Source: Solemya velum gill symbiont (GTDB lineage Bacteria; Pseudomonadota; Gammaproteobacteria; Chromatiales; Chromatiaceae). Taken from it: 64,000 nucleotides of DNA. This document shows, in pieces, positions 45,669 to 54,701 of the stretch. Below the pieces are notes generated by a model. That model saw only the letters and a list, made by a program, of their open reading frames with translations, was not told the origin of the DNA and searched no databases. The stretch spans positions 372,001 to 436,000 of the forward strand of contig NZ_JRAA01000001.1 in NCBI RefSeq assembly GCF_000787395.1, in the 5' to 3' direction. How positions within the stretch are numbered: the stretch's first letter is position 1; every line of letters begins with the position of its first letter. The translations under genes and the position numbers were made by a program.

Positions 45669-46405
45669 TATCCATTCTCCTGTTGATGGCTGCCCCGGCA
45701 GGTTTCGCTGAGACAGAAAGTAAACAGCAGACTCCTGCATCCGTTGAACAGGTTCAGGTACAGATGCTTGTCTACCGTGTCGATGAGGCGGGTACAGCAC
45801 CATGGTTTTCCCGCATTCTGGTCGCAGAAAACATGATGCGCCTCGATGAGCCGGTAGCCGGTGGTGAACCTGTAGGCAGTTACACTTTGTATGAGCTTGA
45901 TACCAGCACACTTTATAACGTTGATCTCGAGGGGCCAACGGTACTGATGATCAAGCCTACGCCTGATGCTGAGACAGATATCGGTGAAAATATTCATATT
46001 GAAACCAGGGAAACGATTGAGTCTGATGACAAGTCGGGACTGCAACTTGTCAAACGACACCTGTTTGCCAATGGCGAACAGTGCCTTGAGATCACCACAA
46101 CAGGTGGTGAACAATTACAACTGGCCCGCACGGCACTGAACCAGCTGTATGCAACGCTGGCGAAACAGCATGCGGTTACGTTAGCTAATACACCTCCGGA
46201 ATTTGTTTCCTCATGTGACATTGCGATTCATGTAAAAGAGACTGACTTCAGGTATGGCAAAGGCTTGATGATGCAGAGTCAGCAGAAAGGAGAGTCGGAA
46301 CAGCTGGTCGATTTTTCCGATAAGGAACTGGTTCCGGTGTCACTTTTCAAATTGCCAGAGGATGCAAAAATTATTACGCCGGAACAGTTAGGCCCACTGA
46401 GGTGA
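45653..46405 (+). CDS. secreted protein of unknown function
   Basis: This 250-residue protein has a short signal peptide (MYKKLISILLLMAAPAGFA). The mature part is mixed alpha/beta with strand-like segments (VQVQMLVYRVDEAGTAPWFS, then VLMIKPTPDAETDIGENIHI) and two cysteines that could pair. No family is recognised; an association with metal handling is possible because copA follows eight bases later. It overlaps the DUF455 gene by 16 bases. Confidence 0.5.
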   Translation: MYKKLISILLLMAAPAGFAETESKQQTPASVEQVQVQMLVYRVDEAGTAPWFSRILVAENMMRLDEPVAGGEPVGSYTLYELDTSTLYNVDLEGPTVLMIKPTPDAETDIGENIHIETRETIESDDKSGLQLVKRHLFANGEQCLEITTTGGEQLQLARTALNQLYATLAKQHAVTLANTPPEFVSSCDIAIHVKETDFRYGKGLMMQSQQKGESEQLVDFSDKELVPVSLFKLPEDAKIITPEQLGPLR

Positions 46406-46412
46406 ACATCTA

Positions 46413-48617
46413 ATGAATCAGCCAATACGCTTATCCATTGGCGGTATGTCCTGCGCAGGATGCGTTGCATCTGTACAGGATGCACTGTCGTCAGTTGATG
46501 GTGCTGTTGAGGTTGATGTTAGTCTCGGTGAGCGCACTGCAACCATTACCGGCAAGGTAGATGCAGGTGATCTGATCGGAGCTGTACAAAAGGCAGGCTT
46601 CGAAGCTGCCTTGTTGCAGAGCGAAGAGGATGAATCTGCCAAGGAGGAGGCTGAGCTAAAAGAGTATCGAACCCTCTGGCGACGCGCCATCATTGCCGGT
46701 TGTATCGGACTGTTACTGTTTATTCCGGGCATGGCTGGATTGATTCCACCACCGCAACAGGCGCAGGGTATCTGGATCGGGATTAGCCTGGTCACACTAT
46801 TGGTGCTTGTATTCGTTGGTGGCCATTTCTTTCGCGGTGCCTGGTCTGCGATGCAAAATCGTCGTGCCAACATGGATACCCTGGTTTCGCTTGGTACTGG
46901 AACTGCGTGGTTCTATTCAACGCTCGTCGTACTGTTTCCAAACCTCTTCCCGACGCTCGCACGTCATGCCTATTTTGAAGCTGCTGTCATTATCATTGCA
47001 CTTGTCTCGCTCGGTTCGGCACTTGAGAGCAAGGCGCGTGGCAAGACCTCGAAGGCACTGAAAAAACTGATAGGACTGCAACCGAAGCAGGCTTCTGTGA
47101 TTCGCGAGGGGTTTGAACAGAAAATTCCATTAGCCGAAGTTGGTCTGGATGAGACCATACGGATTCGTCCCGGTGAACGTATTGCGGTCGATGGTGTTGT
47201 CATTGACGGTGACTCATTCGTTGATGAATCGATGCTCACAGGTGAGCCCATTCCTGTCAGCAAGGAGAAGGGCGATCAACTCTTTGCCGGTACGCTCAAT
47301 ACGTCCGGCAGTTTTCTGATGCGCGCAAAACATATCGGACGTGAGACGGCACTTGCGCAGATCATTGAACAGGTACGCAAGGCTCAGGCAAGTAAGCCAC
47401 CGATAGGCAGGCTGGTCGACCGGATCGCAGCAATCTTCGTTCCTGTCGTGGTGACGATTGCAATTATTGCCGCAGCGGTCTGGTACTTATTCGGGCCGCA
47501 ACCGCAGTTTGGTTATGCGGTTGTCTCCTTCATGACGATTCTCGTTATCGCTTGCCCCTGTGCACTGGGACTGGCAACACCAATTTCCATTATGGTCGGC
47601 ATTGGCAGGGCAGCCGGTCTTGGTATTTTAATTCGCAGTGGTGATGCCTTGCAGCAGGCGGGTAGGTTGACCAGCGTGGTTCTAGATAAGACTGGCACAA
47701 TCACTGAGGGTAAACCTGCTGTTACTCACAGGCTGCCAATCGAAGGCATCAGTGAATCAGAACTGATGTTACTCGCTGCTGGACTGGAACAGCATTCAGA
47801 ACACCCGATTGCACGCGCAATCTGTGATGCAGTTGATAAAGAGTCTATTCCGCAGACCGATGCCTTTAACTCGATCAGGGGGCAGGGGGTAACGGCAACT
47901 ATTGAAGGTCAAACCGCCAGGCTTGGCAATGCCTTGTATATGCATGAGTCGAGTGTCGACATTTCAAATCAAACTGAAACAGCTGATGAACTGTCAGGGC
48001 AGGGCGTCACACCTGTCTATGTGGCAAAAGATAAACAGCTGATTGGCTTGATTGGTATAGCAGATAGTGCACGCAAGGATTCGCACGAGGCGATCTCAGG
48101 GATGCAACAGATGGGGCTAAAGGTCATCATGCTAACAGGCGATAATCAACGCACTGCCCAGGCGATTGCTGCGAATGTTGGTATTGATAAAGTCATTGCC
48201 GATGTACTGCCGGCTGACAAGGCTGCGGTCATCAGCGATCTGCAGTCGAAGGGGGAGATAGTTGCTATGGTCGGTGACGGCATCAACGACGCACCTGCAC
48301 TGGCGAAGGCTGATGTCGGCATCGCTATGTATACAGGAACGGATGTCGCGATTGAATCGGCCGGCATCACCTTGATGCGCCAGTCGTTAAGCGGCGTCTC
48401 CGATGCGATAGCTTTATCGAAAGCAACCTTGAAGAACATCAAGCAGAATCTCTTCGGTGCCTTTATCTATAACCTCTTCGGCATCCCCATCGCAGCCGGT
48501 ATTCTCTATCCGGCTTTTGGGTTACTACTGAGTCCGGTATTCGCAGCAGCTGCAATGAGCATGAGCTCGGTCACAGTGGTTAGCAATGCCCTGCGTCTAC
48601 GTCGTACTTCCCTCTAA
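46413..48617 (+). CDS. copA: copper-exporting P-type ATPase
   Basis: This 734-residue P1B-type ATPase has an N-terminal heavy-metal domain with GGMSCAGCVASVQDAL (C-x2-C). The transmembrane metal site CPC is in ILVIACPCALGLATPIS. The phosphorylation motif is VVLDKTGTITEGKPAV, and VGDGINDAPALAKADVGIAM (the hinge) follows. Late helix residues NLFGAFIYNLFGIPIAAGIL, then a SMSSVTVVSNALRLR ending, match Cu+ exporters. It pumps Cu+ from cytoplasm to periplasm. It starts at ATG 46413, eight bases after the secreted protein, so a shared transcript is likely. No CueR-type regulator is seen. Confidence 0.93.
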   Translation: MNQPIRLSIGGMSCAGCVASVQDALSSVDGAVEVDVSLGERTATITGKVDAGDLIGAVQKAGFEAALLQSEEDESAKEEAELKEYRTLWRRAIIAGCIGLLLFIPGMAGLIPPPQQAQGIWIGISLVTLLVLVFVGGHFFRGAWSAMQNRRANMDTLVSLGTGTAWFYSTLVVLFPNLFPTLARHAYFEAAVIIIALVSLGSALESKARGKTSKALKKLIGLQPKQASVIREGFEQKIPLAEVGLDETIRIRPGERIAVDGVVIDGDSFVDESMLTGEPIPVSKEKGDQLFAGTLNTSGSFLMRAKHIGRETALAQIIEQVRKAQASKPPIGRLVDRIAAIFVPVVVTIAIIAAAVWYLFGPQPQFGYAVVSFMTILVIACPCALGLATPISIMVGIGRAAGLGILIRSGDALQQAGRLTSVVLDKTGTITEGKPAVTHRLPIEGISESELMLLAAGLEQHSEHPIARAICDAVDKESIPQTDAFNSIRGQGVTATIEGQTARLGNALYMHESSVDISNQTETADELSGQGVTPVYVAKDKQLIGLIGIADSARKDSHEAISGMQQMGLKVIMLTGDNQRTAQAIAANVGIDKVIADVLPADKAAVISDLQSKGEIVAMVGDGINDAPALAKADVGIAMYTGTDVAIESAGITLMRQSLSGVSDAIALSKATLKNIKQNLFGAFIYNLFGIPIAAGILYPAFGLLLSPVFAAAAMSMSSVTVVSNALRLRRTSL

Positions 48618-48929
48618 AAACTCATGCCTCTACGAAACAAACTGTCAGGTATGAGAATTCTTGCCAGGGATATTAGGGATCTGAGTACATTTCCCAGAAT
48701 TAGCTAGAAGCTTGCTGTGTTAAGTCATGGTCTTTCCCCCAATAACCCCGAAAGCTTTGTGATTCGTATGGAATGACTGCTTTCGGCCTGAAGCGGTCAT
48801 TTGAATATCTATTCATAATTTCTCTCATCAAACCAGGAAAATGCGGATAAGCTGACATGGCCCATCCGTTGCATTTTTTCTACAGGTACCGTAATACTGC
48901 GTCATGGAAGTATTTAATGGTGATGAAAC
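48618..48929. other. intergenic accessory border with palindromic repeat
   Basis: Non-coding stretch between copA and the site-2 protease. It contains repeat copy H (48771-48803) and otherwise nothing I can name. A promoter for the next gene is expected near 48860-48920. Confidence 0.5.
48771..48803 (+). repeat. dispersed palindromic repeat, copy H
   Basis: GAATGACTGCTTTCGGCC then TGAAGCGGTCATTTG. This is the cleanest palindrome of the family in the window: AATGAC and GTCATT at the ends, CTGCTTTCGG facing CCTGAAGCGG. Confidence 0.7.
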
Positions 48930-50003
48930 ATGAAATGGTCCTTCAAGCTGGTCCGTGTTGCAGGTATTGATGTATATATACATGCAACTCTTATTATACT
49001 TCTCATCTGGCTCGGATTGAGTTACTGGGCGGTTGAGGGCACCTTGGGCGCTGCACTTAATGGTGTTAGTTTTATCCTCACCCTGTTCACCTGCGTTGTA
49101 CTGCACGAATTCGGACATGCGCTAACTGCAAAACGATATGGAATTCGAACACAGCATATAACACTGTTCCCTATCGGTGGACTTGCTGCGATGGAGCGCA
49201 TGCCTGATGTTCCAAAACATGAAATTGCCGTGGCACTGGCGGGGCCTGCTGTCAACTTGATTATCGCAATATTGTTGTGGTTCTGGCTAACGGTGACAAA
49301 TACGATGATATCTGCTGATGAGCTTACTCTTACGGGAGGTCCGTTTGCACAACGGTTGATGCTCTTCAATATTATACTCGTGGTATTTAACCTGATTCCT
49401 GCTTTTCCAATGGATGGTGGTCGCGTATTACGTGCTGTCCTGGCATTGCGTATGAATCATAATAGAGCGACACAGCTGGCCGCCAAGGTAGGGCAGGGAT
49501 TTGCATTATGGCTGGGTTTGATGGGACTAATGTTTAATCCTTTCCTCATGTTTATAGCTCTGTTCGTTTGGATCGGTGCTGCTTCCGAGGCGGCGGCAGA
49601 AGAGATGAAGTCCACGCTGCTGGGCATCTCTGCAGGGCAGGCCATGCTGACAGATTTTAATGTATTATCTTCGCATGACCGTTTGGATCGTGCTATTCAG
49701 TTGACGCTGGCTGGTAGTCAGAAAGATTTTCCAGTACTGGATGGCGAAGCTATTGTCGGGGTGCTCACACAAAATGATTTGTTGAGAGGTCTGCATGAGC
49801 ATGGTGCTCAGGCCAGTGTAGGTAGCTGGATGCAAACAGGTTTACAGTACGCTGATAAAGATGAGCCATTGGACGAGGTGTTGGAGCGACTACAGAGTGA
49901 CAAGTGTCGTTTATTTGCTGTGATTGAGGCCGGTCATCTTGCTGGTATCGTTAACATGGATAATGTGATTGAATTGATCTCCATACAGAAAGCGTTGCAT
50001 TGA
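48930..50003 (+). CDS. site-2 protease (M50) with CBS pair
   Basis: This 357-residue membrane protease has HEFGH (59-63) on a transmembrane helix and the partner motif NLIPAFPMDGG (154-164), whose Asp162 completes the zinc site. Four to six helices are followed by a cytoplasmic pair of CBS domains (residues about 235-355: VLSSHDRLDRAIQLTLAGSQ and TGLQYADKDEPLDEVLERLQ). Such S2P-CBS proteins cleave membrane-bound substrates, possibly under adenylate control; the substrate here is unknown. ATG 48930 has GGTGATGA upstream. The next membrane-protein gene follows closely. Confidence 0.88.
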   Translation: MKWSFKLVRVAGIDVYIHATLIILLIWLGLSYWAVEGTLGAALNGVSFILTLFTCVVLHEFGHALTAKRYGIRTQHITLFPIGGLAAMERMPDVPKHEIAVALAGPAVNLIIAILLWFWLTVTNTMISADELTLTGGPFAQRLMLFNIILVVFNLIPAFPMDGGRVLRAVLALRMNHNRATQLAAKVGQGFALWLGLMGLMFNPFLMFIALFVWIGAASEAAAEEMKSTLLGISAGQAMLTDFNVLSSHDRLDRAIQLTLAGSQKDFPVLDGEAIVGVLTQNDLLRGLHEHGAQASVGSWMQTGLQYADKDEPLDEVLERLQSDKCRLFAVIEAGHLAGIVNMDNVIELISIQKALH

Positions 50004-50020
50004 TCAAATTAGACTCCTGT

Positions 50021-50665
50021 ATGACAGCACCGATTAATAATCATCGCCCTACCAGATCCATTCCTCGCTGCCTGAAGCTTGCTTATACCGCTTTTGTTGC
50101 GGTGCTGGTACCGGTTTATTGGTTCGAGTACGGCCCGGCAAATTTTCTTTGGGGCTCGGATATTGCCCTGCTGGTCACGCTGGCTGCTTTGTGGTTGGAA
50201 TCACGCTTGCTTCTCAGCATGATGACCATTGCTATACTCATCCCTGAGCTGGGTTGGTGTGCGGACCTGCTCATCCGCCTAACTATTGGAATCGATGCTA
50301 TCGAGTTTAAGGGAACACAGTATATGTTTGAAACGAGCATACCGCTCTTTGTCCGCTCCTTGTCATTGTTTCATGTTGCCTTGCCCGTGGTGTTGCTGTG
50401 GTGTCTTTACAGGCTCGGTTACCACCAGCTCGGGCTGTTGGGACAGAGTCTGCTGTCTTGGATCGTGTTACCCGTAAGCTACCTGGTGAGTAACCCGGTT
50501 GAAAATATTAATTGGGTATATGGTTTTGGTGGCACTCCCCAGACCATGCTACCGGAACCGCTGTATGTGCTTTTACTAATGGTGCTGTTTCCACTACTCA
50601 TCTATCTACCTTCTCATCTCGTCATGGGACGGCTGTTCTCAGTGCCACGAGGACATTCCTCATGA
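50021..50665 (+). CDS. uncharacterised integral membrane protein
   Basis: About 214 residues from ATG 50021 (a TTG at 50000 overlaps the previous stop). Six or seven helices are separated by short loops: WGSDIALLVTLAALWLESRL, then MTIAILIPELGWCADLLIRL, then NPVENINWVYGFGGTPQ near the C-terminal third. The conserved-looking NP-x3-NWV-GFG-TPQ segment suggests a family rather than chance. No function is known. Likely co-transcribed with the site-2 protease gene. Confidence 0.65.
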   Translation: MTAPINNHRPTRSIPRCLKLAYTAFVAVLVPVYWFEYGPANFLWGSDIALLVTLAALWLESRLLLSMMTIAILIPELGWCADLLIRLTIGIDAIEFKGTQYMFETSIPLFVRSLSLFHVALPVVLLWCLYRLGYHQLGLLGQSLLSWIVLPVSYLVSNPVENINWVYGFGGTPQTMLPEPLYVLLLMVLFPLLIYLPSHLVMGRLFSVPRGHSS

Positions 50666-50687
50666 TCTCAACGAATATCCTGTTGCC

Positions 50688-50719
50688 AATGTCTGCTTTC
50701 GGTCAGAAGCAGATACTCA
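50688..50719 (+). repeat. dispersed palindromic repeat, copy I
   Basis: CAATGTCTGCTTTCGG then TCAGAAGCAGATACTC. One hairpin of the family between two membrane-protein genes; right arm slightly degenerate. Confidence 0.55.
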
Positions 50720-50784
50720 GAAAGGTGAATAAAACTTGATCCCAATTGTATGTGTGGGTAATGCTATCTATACCATGGATTCCA

Positions 50785-52296
50785 ATGAGTGTTGCCATTT
50801 TGATTGCTACAAATGAAATTGATCCTGTAAGTTGCCCCCATGCAGTATCCGATGAGGCTGTTCTTGATGAATTGAAAGGCTCGCTTCATGGGTTAACTCA
50901 TAGCGAGGCTATTACCCGCCTTGATCGATATGGCCGCAACACACTGCCTCAAGTCAAGTTGCCGGGAATCGGGATGCTCTTTCTGCGTCAGTTTGCGAGT
51001 CCGCTCATCTATGTTCTTGTTGTGGCCGCGCTGTTCTCTCTAATGATCGAAGAGTGGTCTGACGCGGGATTTATCTCAGCAGTATTGCTTATCAATGCTG
51101 TTATTGGAACTGTCCAGGAATATTCCGCACAGCGAGCTGCCGCTGCGCTGCAAGAGCTGGTCAGTATACGTTGTCGTGTGTTACGCGAGGGGGATACTTA
51201 CGAAATCAAGGCCGAAGAGTTAGTCCCGGGCGATATAGTGCTTTTAGTGCCCGGTGATAAAATCCCGGCAGATCTGCGATTGCTGGCATCCCATGATCTG
51301 GAGGTAGACGAATCCTTATTAACGGGTGAGTCATTACCCGTGCTGAAAGATGCCAAAACTGTTTTGCCGGAGAACACCGCCCTGGGAGACCGGGTCAATA
51401 TGCTATATACAGGCACGTTGACAAGCCGCGGACGCGGCAGAGGTGTCGTTGTGGCTACTGCGCTTAATACGGTACTGGGCCGAATTGCTGCTGATGTCCT
51501 TTTCAAACCCTCACCCAAAGCGCCTTTGCAAGTCCGCATGGATCGATTTACCCATCGTGTAGCGCTCTTAGTTGGCATTGCAGCATTGTTAATGTTCGTA
51601 ATGGCATTGATGCAGGCTACGCCAATCACCGAAGTGTTCCTGCTTGCTGTCGCCCTTGCAGTATCTGTAATTCCTGAGGGCCTGCCAGTGGCGCTTACCG
51701 TCGCACTGGCTATTGGTATGCGGAGAATGGCCAAGCGCAATGTTATTGTACGCCGACTTATCGCCGTCGAAGCACTGGGTTCCTGTACTTTAATTGCAAC
51801 TGACAAGACAGGCACACTCACGGTTAATCAGCTGACTTCGCGTCGAATCGCCTTACCCAACGGTGAGGTATGGGAAATTAGCGGTGAAGGTATTGTGCCA
51901 GAGGGATCAATCCTGACATCACGCGGCGCTCCATCAGAAGATGAGGCGGCGTTGCTGGAGCGCCTTTGCCAGGTGGCAGTGCTGACTAATGAAGGCTTTC
52001 TTGGTCGCACCGAGTCAGGTTGGTCTCACCATGGTGATGCAGTGGATGTCGCTTTCCTGGTGATGGCGCATAAGGCTGGAGTCGTCAAGGCAGAGATGAC
52101 AAATACCTTTCCCGAGATTGAGACTATCCCCTATGAGTCGGAGCAACAATTCTCGGCCAGCTTAAATAGTGTGGATGGCAGACAGTGTGCCTTTGTAAAA
52201 GGTGCCCTTGAACGTCTCCTGCCTATGTGCACGACGATGGCGATCCCTGGGCAAGATATAGCAATAAAGCATGACATGATTGAGCAACTGGCGTAA
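50785..52296 (+). pseudogene. P-type cation ATPase, N-terminal part, ended by an in-frame TAA
   Basis: This is the first part of a type II P-type ATPase (calcium- or related-type): the cation ATPase N-terminal motif LTHSEAITRLDRYGRNTLP, DESLLTGESLPV, the ion-site PEGLP in VSVIPEGLPVALTV, and the phosphorylation motif ATDKTGTLTVNQL. The frame stops at TAA 52294-52296 (IEQLA-stop), but the same frame then continues as SLANEGYRVLALAAGDIELD without loss of register. A single substitution (for example CAA to TAA) would explain it. Start probably ATG 50785 or upstream TTG 50746. The C-terminal part is listed separately. Confidence 0.8.
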
Positions 52297-53505
52297 TCCC
52301 TGGCGAATGAAGGCTATCGAGTCCTTGCCCTGGCTGCCGGCGATATTGAGCTGGATCAAGCACAGGCATTCACGGAAGAGAAATTACATGGGCTCACATT
52401 GATCGGCCTGGTGGCGATTATCGATCCACTGCGCACCGAGGCAAAGGGAGCCGTAGCAGCATGTCGCGAGGCTGGTATAGAGGTGGCGATGATTACAGGT
52501 GACCATCCTGCTACTGCCCTCACCATTGCACAAGAATTAAACATTGTGGAGAGTGCCGACCAATTGGTGGCAGGGCCTGATCTGCAACTCGCGCTGGATT
52601 CGGGAACAATTGATCAGCTAACCGCGAAGGCACGATGTTTCGCGCGTGTGGGACCACGCCAAAAACTGGAGATTGTTCAATCTTTGCAACGGAATGGACA
52701 TTTTGTGGCAGTCAGTGGTGATGGAGCCAATGATGCGCCAGCACTACGCACTGCGCAGGTGGGAGTCGCCATGGGTCTGAATGGCACCGATGTGGCGAGA
52801 GAGACTTCCGACCTTATTGTTACCGATGACAATTTTGCTTCTATTGTTGCGGGTGTCGAGGAGGGCCGCGTTGCTTTTGCCAACGTACGAAAGGTGATTT
52901 TTCTTCTAATCTCTACTGGTGCAGCGGAGTTGGTGCTCTTCACACTCGCGTTGTTGACCGGGCTTCCTCTACCTTTAATGGCAGTACAGTTGCTTTGGCT
53001 GAACCTGGTAACCAACGGAATTCAAGATGTGGCTCTCGCGTTCGAACCAGGCGAAGGTAACGAAATGCGTCAATCGCCAAGATCACCACATGAACCGATC
53101 TTCAACCGGATCATGATTGAGCGTGTCATAATCTCCGCATTGGTTATCGGGACAGTTGCTTTTCTTCTCTTTCAGTGGCTCATCGCCAGAGGTTATACAT
53201 TGGATGAGGCGCGCAATGGAACCCTTCTGCTGATGGTGCTATTCGAGAATGTCCATGTATTCAATTGCCGATCCGAAGCGCGCTCGGTATTCCGACACAA
53301 CCCGTTACGCAATCCTATTCTTTTAATCGGTACAGTTGCAGCCCAGCTCGTGCATATTGGGGCCATGTATACACCATGGCTTCGGGATGTACTGCACGTG
53401 CAACCGATTTCACCACAACACTGGCTGGAATTACTTGGATTTGCACTAACCGTTCTGATTGCGATGGAGCTACACAAGGCAATTCGCAAGCGATATTTAC
53501 ATTGA
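52297..53505 (+). pseudogene. P-type cation ATPase, C-terminal part after the in-frame stop
   Basis: The same reading frame resumes immediately after the TAA and runs to 53505. It contains the nucleotide-binding end and hinge VSGDGANDAPALRTAQVGVA, then helices 5-10 (LLISTGAAELVLFTLALLTG and QLLWLNLVTNGIQDVALAF). ATG 52399 could permit independent translation of 368 residues but would lack the phosphorylation site. Without readthrough the pump is inactive. IS30 copy 2 lies 113 bases downstream. Confidence 0.8.
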
Positions 53506-53524
53506 TTCGTCTTAAGAGTGTCTG

Positions 53525-53560
53525 AGGATCTGCTTTGGATCGGAAACGGTCGTTCAGTCC
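53525..53560 (+). repeat. dispersed palindromic repeat, copy J
   Basis: AGGATCTGCTTTGGATCGGA, then AACGGTCGTTCAGTCC; a degenerate left-type unit between the ATPase remnant and IS30 copy 2. Confidence 0.45.
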
Positions 53561-53618
53561 AGTCTGTTCGCCTGATTTTGTAGCAATGTTTTCTTTTTAC
53601 AATCAGGTAAGATATTTA

Positions 53619-54688
53619 CGCGGATTCAACTCACTAGTGCAACGGATGGGTTAATCCCGAAAAATACTTGATTGGGCGTTTTAATGCCAAGACATTTTCG
53701 GGGACGATTGTTCAGTTTATTCATCACCTGGTTGATTTCCGCCTGAGTGATGGTTGTAAAGTCCCGATGCTTTGGGAAGTATTGGCGAATGAGTCCATTG
53801 GTGTTCTCATTCAAGCCACGTTCCCAGGAGGCATAGGGATGGGCAAAGAAGAACCTGGCACTGAGGCCTTTAGCGATGGTCTCGTGACCGGCGAATTCCT
53901 TACCATTATCTGAGGTCAGCGTGTGAACGCGGCCGGCGATGGGTTTGAGCAGTTTGAGGATAGCGCTGGTGACGTTGCTGGCGGTTTTTCTCTCCACCTT
54001 ATGGATGAGCGTCAATCGGGATTTACGCTCGGTGATTGAAACGATGGCCTGTTTGTGGCCTTTTCCGATAATGGTATCAAGTTCCCAATCACCGAAGCGT
54101 GAACGCTCATCAACCACGGCAGGACGTTCATCGATGCTGACTCGGTTAATCAGTTGCCCTCGGCGGCTATAGCTGCCATAGCGCTTTCGACGCTGCTTCT
54201 GGCAACGCAGGTGGCGGTATAGGTTACCGCCCATGGATTTGTTCTGGAGAACGTACTGGTAAATCCACTCATGAGAGATTTGAATGTCAGCCTCATTGCA
54301 CAGCCACAGGCTGATTTGTTCCGGACTCCAGTCCTCGCGCAACAGATGCTCGACTCGCTCCCAGTGGGTAGTGGCAATACGGGGCTGGCTCTTGCTCTGA
54401 CGGCGCTCTACAGACAGCCGATGGGCCTGTTTGGGGCGATAGCCGCGCAAGCCACGGTTACGCCTCAGTTCGCGGCTGACAGTGGATTTGTGGCGCCCAA
54501 GTATCTTGGCTATCTCTGTTTGATTGTGACCTGCTTTCATCAGTGCCTGAATCTGGTATCGTTCTTCCTGGGTAAGCTGCGTGTACATGGTGCTCCTCTA
54601 ACTTTGGTCGGTGAGAGAAGCTACCTATGCTACCGCAGCTTGCCCTCTAACCAACTCTGTTGAGTTGCACTTGGAAATTGAATTCACG
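53619..54688 (-). mobile_element. IS30-family insertion sequence, copy 2
   Basis: 1070 bp, apparently identical to copy 1 (offset 47705) and in the same orientation. Left junction after ...ATATTTA, right junction before AATTATC; no matching target-site duplication is evident. Its right end lies 13 to 28 bases upstream of the likely start of the MASE1-GGDEF-EAL gene, so the IS may supply or replace promoter elements for it. Confidence 0.9.
53626..54588 (-). CDS. IS30-family transposase (copy 2)
   Basis: The same 320-residue DDE transposase as at 5921-6883: helix-turn-helix near residues 20-45, catalytic D171, D227, E261. Identical sequence indicates recent duplication. Transcription runs away from the downstream signalling gene, so any effect on it would come from an outward or divergent promoter at the IS end. 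Confidence 0.93.
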   Translation of the reverse strand: MYTQLTQEERYQIQALMKAGHNQTEIAKILGRHKSTVSRELRRNRGLRGYRPKQAHRLSVERRQSKSQPRIATTHWERVEHLLREDWSPEQISLWLCNEADIQISHEWIYQYVLQNKSMGGNLYRHLRCQKQRRKRYGSYSRRGQLINRVSIDERPAVVDERSRFGDWELDTIIGKGHKQAIVSITERKSRLTLIHKVERKTASNVTSAILKLLKPIAGRVHTLTSDNGKEFAGHETIAKGLSARFFFAHPYASWERGLNENTNGLIRQYFPKHRDFTTITQAEINQVMNKLNNRPRKCLGIKTPNQVFFGINPSVALVS

Positions 54689-54701
54689 AATTATCTTAAG
54701 G

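Noticed and set aside
54660..54701. N-terminal extension of the MASE1 protein beginning inside IS30
   Set aside because: The extra residues derive from the IS end; family similarity begins after the native ATG at 54702 or 54717.
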